Assembly (NCBI RefSeq): GCF_036785885.1
Contig: NC_092329.1
Coordinates: 4,030,001 to 4,094,000 of the forward strand
Direction: 5' to 3'
Source of the DNA: Coffea arabica
Lineage: Eukaryota > Streptophyta > Magnoliopsida > Gentianales > Rubiaceae
DNA length: 64,000 nucleotides
This document shows, piece after piece, positions 49,690 through 60,779 of this stretch; positions within the stretch are counted from its first letter, which is position 1; each line of letters begins with the position of its first letter. Position numbers and translations under genes: made by a program. A model generated the notes under the pieces. The model was not told the DNA's origin. It searched no databases and saw nothing but the letters and a program-made list of their open reading frames with translations.

Positions 49690-51001
49690 CAGAAGTGTCA
49701 AAATTGTGACTTAAAGGAGAAGCCATTGCAAGGAAAGCGCGTAGCTGAACATAAATGGCTGCAAGTGTACAGGCTTTTGCTGATGATCGAGTTCATCTGG
49801 GAAATACGATACCGTACCATCTTGTCGATGCTTCATCAATTAAAGTACTGTAGATAGGAAGGATGAATGGTTCGGGGCCGTTTTTGCTTTTCCTTTTTGG
49901 GTCTGTAAATTTTTTCAGGTCCTCGCCGTTCATCAAATTTTTTTATGTTTGTTGGAATACTACTAATAAAGATGCACTAAAGATGGGAATTGAAAAAGAT
50001 GGTAGAAACTCTTTTCACTTTTTGGTGGTAGTAATTTGATTTCTTCTAATTAATAATATATTGCTGTTATGAATCTCGCAAGCGATCAAATGTACACTAC
50101 GGAGATTACTTGTGAAAGAAATAACATGACTTCATTTGAATTTTTTTCTATTCTTTTTTTTTTTTTGGCTGAAATGTAGACGGATGGAGATGAACTCGCT
50201 TAGAATTGTAAAAGCCTACTAGAGCATTATGTTGAGGATTAAGCAATTAATTACAGTATGGATCCAATTTTTTTTTTATCTAATAGTAAATTCATCTAGT
50301 TTTACCAAAAAAGGAAAGGAAGAAAGTAAGTAAATTTGTCCTGTATCTTCTTGCAAAGATTTTTTTTTTTTTTTTTTTGGGGTGTTGAATTAGAAGAAGC
50401 AGTCTCTCCAGGAATGCAAAGCTGGAGCTGAAACTACTATTTAATAGCAGATGTCTTTCTTTCAATTCGCTTTTTCGTAATATTTAATTGCCACCAAATA
50501 TCCTTCCAAAGGCAAAGGTATGAGATGACTTCAGAAGGAAGATTACATATAGGATCACTTAACAGCGCATAGGATTTGACTAAAATATATGGAAGAGGAA
50601 GACCAGCCGTTTCAATGTCTTTCATCTTTTTTTTTTTTTTTTTGTTTTCTATTCAATTTAATTCCATCCTTGTATGTAACTTAAAATAGGATCTTGCTGC
50701 AGATTGTGTCACTGTTTTGCCAGCTAAGGCATTGCCTCTCTATTGAAAAAAATAAATAAATGAAGAGAGAACACCAGAGTTTTATATTTGTACTAATAAT
50801 GTATTAGTTGCTAAGGATTTGAGCCAATTGCAGCAAAATCGTATCCCCGGGTATAAGTATAAGACCCTTTTTTTTTTTTTTTGCCTTCTCTCTCTTCTTT
50901 TTCAATTATGGTTTGAAAATTATACGCTACCATTAGTGATGTTTGCTTTTAATTAGTAGTAGTTATATTTGTTGATTCCAATAATTTCATTATTGAACTA
51001 G

Positions 51002-51223
51002 GGCCTTGTTTGGCAGACAAGTTTTTTGTCAAGTTTGTCTGTTACAAGTTTTTTAAATACTTTATTAGTTACATTAATCTCAAAAAAAATTTCAAAATTT
51101 TTAAACTATACACTTCAAAATATTAAAAAATTTACACACTTCAAAATTTTTTTTAAAAATATCTACAGTAAACTAAAGTAAAATTTTAGATAAACACCTA
51201 AAAAACTCACTTATCAAAACGAG
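51002..51223. mobile_element. MITE, TTTGGCA-type family
   Basis: Starts GGCCTTGTTTGGCAGACAAG and ends CTTATCAAAACGAGA, an imperfect inverted terminus. The interior shares AAACTATACACTTCAAAATATT and CTACAGTAAACT with 7267-7461, and matches 34477-34689 in reverse. Confidence 0.65.
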
Positions 51224-52294
51224 ATCATCCCAGACTACACGTTGTTGTCCTCCACTTTTCTTCTTTTATCCAAAGTCGTCACTTTGACGCTAAATCACGT
51301 AGTAACCCTCTATTCCATCTCAAAAAAAAAAAGAAAAAGAAAAACCCTATTCAATTATTTGTTTGCTTTTGAGCCAATCTTGTAGATCTCTTGTATTTCC
51401 ACGGGAATAAAAGCCGAGTTTTTTGCCAAAATAACACTCTTATTAAAAAATATTCTCAATGTGATTCATTTTCAATTTTTATTACCATAATGATATTATT
51501 GTTCCCATCTAGTTATCCTGATTGCCATGTAGGATAACAAGAAAGGAAAGTTCTAATCCAGTTTATAGTTTTCAACATTAACTAAAATTTTAATTTTTTA
51601 TTATAGAGGCACAAGAAGATTGCATAACTTTTATAATTTCCTTATAATTATCTAAAATAAAATTTACCATTATTGACCTTACTATTATTGGTCTCTGAAT
51701 TTTTTTAAATGTATCAAACCTATTGCATATATTTTTTCAAAAAATAATTTTAAAAATACAAAAATTGCAACGAAAATTGTAAGCAATTACAAAAATTTCA
51801 AGGTTATCATATTTGTTTATGTTATCCTTCCTACTCTTTGAAAAGATGAGAATAATCTTCATCTACCTTAAAATTATCAACTTGCGAAACATATTTTTTA
51901 GATGCTGTTAATATAAAAATTGGCTTCTTAGATTATGTTTGACAAGGGAAAGATAACGAAAGAAAAAATGTGGGAAGGTTTATAGAGAAAATTGGAGAAG
52001 ATATTAGATGAGAAAGAGAAATAGAGGACGTCTTTATCTTTATCCTCGCACATATGCAGTTTAAGTGGCAAAAAAGGATCACAAAAGTAATAAATTTTAA
52101 AATTAAGTTACTTTGGGAATATATTTTGGAAGAAGAGTTATTTTGACAATAAACTCAATAAAAGCCTACATCTCTTCCTTTTTAGCATAATTAGTAGTTC
52201 ATTTTATTCGATGAGGAAGACCATACACTAGTCTAAATATTGCACATCGACTCTTCAACTTCCATCCACTAGTCTAGATGCATTGTTACAGTTT

Positions 52295-52451
52295 TGTGTT
52301 TGGATTGTACCTTATTTACATATATTAATTTAATTGCATCATCAACACTTTTTTAATTATCTTTTTATCTTCATATACATTATATTAAAAAAGTGCTACA
52401 GTATTTTTTTTTTAAAAAAAAATATCCCAAATAATCTCCTATCCAAACACA
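52295..52451. mobile_element. MITE with TGTGTTTGGATT termini
   Basis: Starts TGTGTTTGGATTGTA and ends ATCCAAACACA, an 11-bp near-perfect inverted repeat. The interior GCATCATCAACAC and ATATACATTATATTA is shared with 2825-3000. About 157 bases, AT-rich and non-coding. Confidence 0.7.
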
Positions 52452-52792
52452 AAGGTATGCCGGATTTTCAAAGATTGGCAACACCTTGGAAATCTGATAA
52501 ATTTGGAAATGAAAATAATCAAAACAATTAGTACATTCTACTTATTAGGCAAAATAAACACAACTAGACTGACAAGCTCCATGAGATTTGGATTTGGGGC
52601 AGGGACGGTCATCTGCACGGTTAAGGGCCAAGATTTGTCCTCAAAATTTTGTGCGGCTGAGATTACACCATGTAACTCGATTTCCGCGCTAAGTATGGGG
52701 CCCACCACTATCTGTTCTGAAAATACATCCTGTGAAAAAAAAGTTACATCGTGTTTAACCAATGTTACGCGCAGTGCAAAATGAGGACAACC

Positions 52793-52826
52793 GGCACAAA
52801 CGGTTGCACCTGCAACCGTTTGTGCC
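52793..52826. repeat. Perfect 16-bp-arm palindrome
   Basis: GGCACAAACGGTTGCA, two spacer bases, then its exact reverse complement TGCAACCGTTTGTGCC. It sits at the edge of a GC-richer segment (about 52590-52830) that differs from its AT-rich surroundings and could be a degraded MITE terminus. Confidence 0.85.
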
Positions 52827-55800
52827 CCGTATCCATGAGATTTTTCATTCCAAGACAAAATAAGCAAATGATAGACTAGTGTAGCACATTAAATTTGATG
52901 GTACAAAAATGAGTTGCGTAACAATTTCAAAGTCATCTTAATTGCTACTTACACACGTCCACCTAGTTTGATAGTACACCGAAGTAATTGTCCATTCGGA
53001 TTGATTGACTCCTCTGTCCAGGAAATTGGCTACCGTACACCAACCAAATGGGAAAGCGATGCTTGCTACTCATAGGAGCTGTAGTGTCCAAAACGAGGGA
53101 AAAACGCGAGTTCGTCGGTGGCGCGAGGAAGGAGCAAAGAAGGATCCATGGCCTCTTCGAATTCCCAGTAACCAACATTAATTACCTTTCCTGAGGTTTT
53201 GACCATTTCACTGAGAGTGAAATCTCTCGAGATTTTAAAGTTTACACCTACTTACTTCTTCTCCTGTGCACCTAAAATGACAAATGCAATTGATACTTTA
53301 CAGACAAATGATTATCATATACAGTCGTCCGATCCATAAATATTCATGATGTTTGCAGTCCTTTAAGGAAAGTCATTGGTGCTGGGTCCCTGTCGGTTCT
53401 ATACCCCACACGGAATTCATTGCCGGACTGCAGGCAATGAATCTGAGTAGAACTGTAGAAGTCTTTTCGTGGTTTGGTTGTATAAGCCTTCGAGCTTATC
53501 ATCTGGCTGGTTTTGCATCCGGAAAATTCAGAGGTATAAATTATTATAGTAATAGAGTAGTTGTAGCATAATTTTGGATATGCAGCTACATGATTTAGGT
53601 AAGATGGAGCTGTTTTAAGGACCTTCCTTGAGAATTTTCCTAGTTCTCTGTTGACAACGAAAGACTAGTATAATTTATTACATTTAAACGTTTGTTGGTA
53701 AATGACACCATGAAACGTCCTTTGGGTGATTTTCTCTTCTCCCTCTGCCTTACGTTTGAATAATTTTTAGTAACTCTGTGATTACTTTCTTCTTTATTAG
53801 TTGGTTAGAATAAAAGTTAGTATATTTATCCCTAAAAAAACGAATTACTACTATTTACTACTGACAAATAAGAAGAGTTCTAGTCAGCAGTTTCTATCAG
53901 TAATGTGTTCAGGATTTGTATGATAAAAATTCTCTTCCAGTTTTACTTTCACCACCTTGCTTTGTGTATAAATGTAGTGTAACTGACCTCGTTCATGCAT
54001 ACACTTAGTAGTAATTCTACAGAAGGAAAACGTAAATGAAGAAAGAAAAAAACAGAAACAGAAACAGAAACAAAAGAAAAAGGGTTTTGTTTGGCAACTT
54101 TTGTAGTAACTTTTTATATACTTAAAATCTAAAACAAAACATGCGTCGAATAATACAAACACAAAGTAGTGATTCTTTAGTAGGTAGTAAATCAATGAAG
54201 AAGTCACACTAAAAAGCCAAAAGGCCATTTTTTTCCGAGACACACATAATTCAAATGCTTCATCCAGTGATTCTTATCGTCAGCTCCTTTTTAGCTTTTG
54301 CTTTGCAAGCTGTTTCTTCATTCATTCATTCTTGAGACAGATAGATACCGTCAACCAGGTTCTTTTTCCCTTTTTTTTTCCTTTCTAATTTTTTTGGGAA
54401 GTAACAACCAAGCTTAGTGTAATTAGAATGATTCATTAGTATAATACGTACTTAATTTTCAAGTTCCTTAAACCTGAACTTACTGTGGCCAAGCTGATGT
54501 TGATGTTGTGCTACCTGTCAAGATTTTAATTTGCCTCCCAAGATTTTCTTGTCATCAGTGCGATTGACTTTGAAAACAAAACGTCTTACACAATAATGGG
54601 ATCTAAGCTGTTGCTTCAAATCCACCATTTTTACTTTTGCTTTTACTCCAAACTAGAAGGAATGATGAAACTGAGACATGAGATCCGGTGCCCATCACCC
54701 ACGGAATGCATATATATATTACGAAGTAACATAAAATCCTCTTTTGAAATCTGGTGCGTTTCTCTACAATTACAAAGTAGTGTGAAACAAAACATCTTGG
54801 TTGGCTAGCTATAAGATTTCTAAAAGTACTGAAAGTAGTTCAATAACATAAGAGTTCTAAAAACATTTTTCAGTATACATAGATCTCAACTGGACATTAA
54901 CTCAATTTACTCTCCTTAATTGAGTAGATATTTTGATTTATAGTTAAACAAATTTGCAAAAGACAAATATAATTCATTATGCATGCATAACTGGTAATTT
55001 TTGGTTTTTCCCCAAATGCATCTCTTAGTCTGTTGTAAACTGTAGTGTACTTCTTTGTTGCGGAGAAACATTTGCTTGTACTTTCTGTCGTATATTCAAT
55101 CCAAAAGCTAAAGAAGCACGTCCTTCCAAATCTATATGAATGTGAAAGTAAACTCGTACGTTCCTCGAATTTCTTTCCATGTTCTTTTTATTTTTTAATC
55201 CGTTGGACACTTCAAAATTAATTAACATACTTCTTGCAATAAATTAGGGATGACTTACGAATGCCGTTTTGACTCCAACACAAGATCTACTAGTCAAAAT
55301 AAAAAAAAAAAGAACCCCATTAGCTAGATCTCATCTCATCAAGTAGGCTTAGGTTAAAATCTCTGTCACTCCAACAATTTCCGTTTTATGTTTTTCTTTT
55401 CCATTTTGCTATTTCCTGGAGTTTTTGTCAAATAATATATTGTGTTGATTTGATATATATGGAATAAAATTTTGATTAAAAAATATATTCATAGAAAACA
55501 TAAAAAAAAAAATTTTTTAAAAAAGACTTTCCAAACGACTAGTGGGGATGACTTTAACTTACAAAGAAACTACTAGTAAATAAGTTACTTGGCCGCGTCT
55601 TTCCAAGGTACTTTCCTTACAGATTTTAAATAAATAAGACTGTCGGAAATTCTGTTGACTTAGTTAATTGTCAGCGTGATTAACATGTGTATGTCTTAAT
55701 ATGCTGTCGGCCGAAGCTTAAGTAAGTAAAACAAAAAAATAATCTAGAGAGGTTATCAAATGAAAGATTTACAATGTCCTCGACTAGATTTTTAGTAAGC

Positions 55801-55867
55801 CTAGGCGTAGTATAGGGCCAGGTTTGGTTTGACTTGTCAAATTGCTAATAAAGAATGAGAGTAAATA

Positions 55868-56166
55868 CTCCCTCCGTTCCTTATTAGATGGCCTGAATAA
55901 CTAATTCTTTTAGATTAAGAAAGTTGGTTATTCTCTAAAAGTCAACAAAAGTTTTACTTTACTTCTCAAAATTACCCTTTATCTCTCTTCAACTATACCT
56001 AATTAATACTACCTGTCATTTAATTATTTAGAGTTCCAATTCAAGAAAGTTGAAAGGGTAAGCAAGGGTAAATTTGGAAAAAAGTTCATAAATGCTTTCT
56101 TGATATCATAAAATGACAGATAAAAAGAAACAATGGATTAGAACATCTAATAAGGAACGGAGGGAG
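55868..56166. mobile_element. Stowaway-type MITE with perfect 23-bp inverted repeats
   Basis: Begins CTCCCTCCGTTCCTTATTAG (23-base repeat through 55890) and ends with its exact reverse complement (56144-56166), flanked by TA on both sides (55866-55867, 56167-56168). The CTCCCTCCGT terminus and TA duplication identify Tc1/mariner-derived Stowaway elements. At 299 bases it is non-coding and, with intact termini, probably young. Confidence 0.93.
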
Positions 56167-56197
56167 TAAATTGATAAGAATGATAGGCTTCTAGTAG

Positions 56198-56378
56198 CCC
56201 TCCTCGGGCAGATCGATTGGTTTCGTAGTCCCCTCATAAGGGATAGGTCACTGGTTCGACCCCGGGGAGCTAATGCGCTGTAAGCCTTGGGGCGGTACTC
56301 TCACAGCCGCAGGAGATTAATAGGGCTCAATGGTTCCGGACACCCTGTGTCGACAAAAAAAAAAAAAAAGAAGAAAAA
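56198..56378 (+). mobile_element. tRNA-derived SINE (family 1)
   Basis: The tRNA-like head contains an A-box-like GATTGGTTTCGTAG and the B box GGTTCGACCCC. The body has GCAGGAGATTAATAGGGCTC and TTCCGGACACCCTGTGTCGAC followed by an A-tail. It is flanked by the perfect 16-bp duplication GATAGGCTTCTAGTAG (56182-56197, 56379-56394). It inserted about 30 bases from the Stowaway element. Confidence 0.9.
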
Positions 56379-57546
56379 GATAGGCTTCTAGTAGATTCGT
56401 AGCGTGACATCGATGGATTGCAAAGGTCTTCTCACAAATTCTTGTGGTCCTGGCCCAACAACAATCAAAAAGCGTCTTTTCCTTGAAATTCTTGCACCAG
56501 GGAAATTTCGTCTGCAATAAAAAACAAATTATGTGTTGATTTTTCCTAAATAGTTGCTTTCAAGTCATTTATCCACCATTTAAATTAAAGATAGGACCAT
56601 GATTGCTTTTCTTTTTTTTTCTTTTTTTTTAAAAATTTTCAACAAGGAAAGGGTGGCATCTAAGAAGCAACGAGGAAGAAGAGAGACTTAAATTCAAAAT
56701 CTCTAAATCTCAATTTGTCATACCAAATCTCTAAATCTTGGTTAAGGTTTCAACCTTAACCACTGTACTGGTTTTCTCGGCAGTCATGATTATTTTTTAT
56801 TTCTTAATTTTTTGCTATTGGGGTTATTACTTGTAATGAACTGGAGTTGTGATTTGTATGTCCTGATTCTACCATTATAGGTTTTACTCGTATTCATATT
56901 AAAAGAGTTAAAAAAGGAAAGGTTTTAATTAATTCCATATACTGATCAAACCACTGGCTAATTATACGCGCTTAAACGCATAAGTTCCCATTTTTCTAAT
57001 CCCAACAACCTTTTTGAGTTCTTTTCCGAGGATGCTTCTGTCGGACGTCTAAAAGCTGAATTCCAAAACCTGAAAAGTAACTTGAGAAAACAATTTCTTA
57101 AAACAAAGGCAGATTAGTCTGTTTCGTATTTCTGTTTTTTTTTTTTTTTTTGAGGTAAAGAAAACCAGAACAGAGTTGAACATGTAAATTTTAAAATGCC
57201 CGTACAATTCGATGATATAGCTCTGATAATGTATGCCTAGAAAGTAGAAACGAAGGGATATGAATGCCTTAAAAACAGATGAAATTGCACAATGCTGTTT
57301 GGAGGGATTCTTTGAAAAAACATTTCAGAAATTTTTGAAAACACCCGAAAAACAACCATTCTTGTTCCGGGTTTTGTTTGGAGCTGATTCATGCATGCTT
57401 TTTGTAGATCAAAATTGAATTCTCACGGTAAAAAGTAAAACGAAAACAAATGAATAGGATTAAGAAATAAAAAAAAAAATGCTGCGCTGCAAACATTTCG
57501 AGCCAAAGTTTTGATTCATCATTGTGCAAATTGCTGATAAAGTTAA

Positions 57547-57750
57547 ACAGCCTGTTAAGTTAAAAGAAAAGGTCCAGAAATTTAAATTTCTGCCGACAGT
57601 TTGTAATTATATGACTTTTCCATGTTAATTTGCTGATTACACAATGCTCAGTTTAACAGCCTGTTAAGTTAAAAGAAAAGCTTTTCTGTCAACACTCAAC
57701 AGTTTGTAATTATATGACTTTTCCATTTCTTTTTTGGGCTTAACTTTTCC
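57547..57750 (+). repeat. 109-bp imperfect tandem duplication
   Basis: Two copies of a unit that starts CAGCCTGTTAAGTTAAAAG and ends CAGTTTGTAATTATATGACT, offset by 109 bases, with differences in the middle. Confidence 0.7.
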
Positions 57751-57756
57751 ATGTTG

Positions 57757-57905
57757 ATGTACCTTTTTGGATTGCGATTTTTTTCCAAAAAATTTTTACA
57801 TTTTCTGTAAATCCATTTTTCAATCATTTTTTAACCTCATACAAATCGAATCGTTACAGTACCTTTTTTTTTTAAAAAAAAAAATCAGAAAATAGCAATC
57901 CAACC
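57757..57905. mobile_element. Possible MITE, TTTGGATTG termini
   Basis: Starts TTTTTGGATTGCGATTTT and ends GAAAATAGCAATCCAA, an imperfect inverted repeat, with interior CATTTTTCAATCATTTTTTAAC resembling the 2825/38153 family. No duplication of the target was seen. Confidence 0.45.
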
Positions 57906-58219
57906 TCCACTCAACGAAAACAATTTCGTCTACTTTCAAATACAAAACGCTGGCTTTTAATTTTTGAAACATCTCATATTACAATGAATTCAAAAACGCA
58001 AAAGTGAATCCCACAAGTCTCGTGTTGAAAATGAAGAGCTCATATCACATATACATCTTATACTTTCTCTTAAAAAACCATAATTTGGCCAAAGTAATTC
58101 ACATTTACAAATTGTGACAAAGAACATCGATGACCGGGTCGGGCTTAAATAAATTGGATTGGGATGAAACTAGGAGAAGTTAGCCACTTGGACAGCGGAG
58201 ATGAAGAAAGCCCAATCAT

Positions 58220-58504
58220 TCAATCAAGGCAAATACTAGTGATTGCAAATCCCTGTGAAGGCAAGGTTCCAACAACTACACTGCAGTTATCAACACATTT
58301 ACATTGCTGGCCGTCAACGTAAGTCGAAAAGGCGCCCAGCACATTTACATTGCTGGCCGTCAAGGGTATGCAGACTGCTTCCGGCTCCATGACGGGAAGT
58401 TTTGAGAGTTCGGCACTCGTTTGCTTGGAAATCTCAGCGCAGCGAGGCCCTGAACATTTCAAGGAAAAGTGAAAGTCAACCAACACGTCTGGATAATAGA
58501 CCAT
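58220..58504 (-). other. Unassigned 94-residue open frame, possible gene fragment
   Basis: An open frame with seven cysteines and no recognised family. It contains a direct repeat of about 23 bases (CACATTTACATTGCTGGCCG at about 58294 and 58340) that is read in two different frames, giving ASNVNVL and DGQQCKCV. TATCTTAG just before its ATG could be a splice acceptor, so it might be an exon or a fragment of a decayed gene. Coding status is doubtful. Confidence 0.25.
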
Positions 58505-60779
58505 CTAAGATATAGAAAGAAACTTGGCTTCGAGAAGCCTAAGCTATCCTAAGCTATGATACGTGAGAACACGGTCAACCAAAAAGCTGATTTGTGTGCA
58601 ATAATGATTTTGGGTAGAATTAGCCAACAGATGGAGGAAGCCCGACTATGGAATACTTCCTTTTCTTTTGTCTGGAAGATCGGCCAATTTGATTGCACTG
58701 AGTTTTTAGAGAAGCATTAGCCAAGTCATAGAATGGAGCAAGTAAATACAAACAAATAAGATTAGTCGTATAAGAAAGAGGATAAGAATCAATCAAATCA
58801 AACTTAATAGAGCCAAGTTCAGTCTAATGCAAGCTCAGTAGGGTCCTGAGATCGAATAGGCAATAGAACACTTTTCAGTTTGTCAAATGCGCAATGAAAC
58901 TAGCTTATAATATTTTTCTTTGACAAAGTACGAGTAACCTAAACTAAACACTTCCAATTTAAACGATGAAAATTGCGTGGATACCCCCAAAGTAAAATAT
59001 CTTGGACAAATCCACACATGGTAAAACCAGACTTCAACCTGTTTGTAACCCGTAATTTTTACCTTCCTGAAGCACTTGGTGATAATGCTGCTACTTCATG
59101 GCGTGGGCAGTTAACCAAACTAAGACTAGTAAGTAGTTTAGGACCATGGGAAGTTTCATCTGCAATTTATGGCAGGGCAGATCGATTTCTCTCATCCAAA
59201 CGTGCAAGGATCCCCAGAACAATCACAGTAGAAACACTTCTGTTTAAATCAACAATGTGTGAGCAAAAGATTTGATTAAACATCCGACTAAAACACTTAC
59301 CTTTAAACCAATAAAATGGAATTAAAGATTGATTTTTTCAAAGGCTAGATCAAACACAGGAATGGGACAATATGGCTGAAAGAGGAACTAAACAGATTGT
59401 TGTAACTGTATTAGGAGAACAAACCTGAAGGTCCTAATTGCCATTGTTAAGTTTGATATTAGGAAAAATGGCTGCAAGTGTATGTAGCGAGACAATATCT
59501 ATCTCAAATCGAACCCTTTCTCAAGCTCTTGCAGAATGATCATCTCATCCAAGAAAGGCGCTTTTTCTGAGATCATCAAACACACGTCACTGATGGAGAC
59601 GGGCTATCTGCTAAGCATGTAACCTGAGGAGGCCTAACTGAAAGCAAGGCAACATCATTTGAAAACTTTAGCTCAACAGCATAACCATTGCATCTTAGTA
59701 AGGAAGTAAGATGTCACTATGAAGTGCTTTTGACCTTAGTGTATAATGCCTTTGAATTGGGCACATAGCCATGTATGGAAGCTTTCATTCCATCTTCCTT
59801 TTTTCCCCCCTTATAACTATCTTACTTCAAATACATGCTTTGAAGTCAAAACTGAACCTCAGCACTCCACAAAAGAATAGTGAGCTGCACAGACATGGAA
59901 ATTGAGGACCAAACAGGAATGTTAGCAATTTGAGAAACTGAGGCAGATACTAATGTGATAGTATAGATGTCAATAACTGCATTTGCATCAAATATGACAC
60001 ATAATAATTCAATATCCAAAACACTACCTAAAAGTATGAGGTTCAACAGGATGTGACAGATACAAAACATAATAAGTACGCAAAAATTTTGTTGGTGGAC
60101 AAGCAACCAAAAGAACCCGCAAAGAGGTTTAAAAAATTCCATGTCAAGTAAGATTTTGGAAAATTATTTTGGTCTTACAGACAAGACTATGATAGAAATA
60201 CGAGTAGGAAAAAGAAGCCCAAATTACCTCAAATAGCCTACAGGAGTGAACTGTATGACTGAACTTCATGATCAGATGACCACAGCAACAGCAATAGCAA
60301 TCCCCTTTAAAAACAGCAGGAAGAACGAGGATTGCCCTCTACCATTAGCAAATTGTTAATTGAAGGAAAAACCAAGAAATTAACAATTTTATGTATGATC
60401 TTTACTAGTTAATCATTTCAGACCACACGGACCCTCAACTTGTGAAGTAAGGCAAAAAGGTATGAATAATTAATGTTATAGAAGGCTTTGATTCGAAGTG
60501 TGTTACATGGGTGGTCTTCCCACTGAATGATGGAAACCAAAATCGAGAGTACAAGCAGATAATTACCTTACTTTATTTCAGAAAATGAGCATGCTGCCAT
60601 AGATGCTAGATAGCTTCATCATCCAAAACTTAACCCCTTGACGCAACTTTTGCTGCAAAATAAAAATAACAATATGTAAGCACCAAAGAAATCTACAAGG
60701 AAACAAGGAGGGCTGCACCTAAACTAAGGATAAAAATCAGGAACTGAATCTCTTCATGTTTACCGAAGCTTTAGGTGAT

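Larger units (their letters stand above)
49690..60779. other. 11-kb repeat-rich spacer
   Basis: No protein gene is supported. It contains the GATL 3' UTR, MITEs (51002-51223, 52295-52451, 55868-56166 and a likely one at 57757-57905), a 16-bp-arm palindrome (52793-52826), a SINE (56198-56378), a 109-bp tandem duplication (about 57547-57750) and many A/T tracts. The part next to the PPR gene may be its 3' UTR. Confidence 0.5.

Noticed and set aside
59846-60142. 98-residue hydrophobic open frame on minus strand
   Set aside because: Low-complexity hydrophobic translation of AT-rich DNA downstream of the PPR gene, with no family resemblance.
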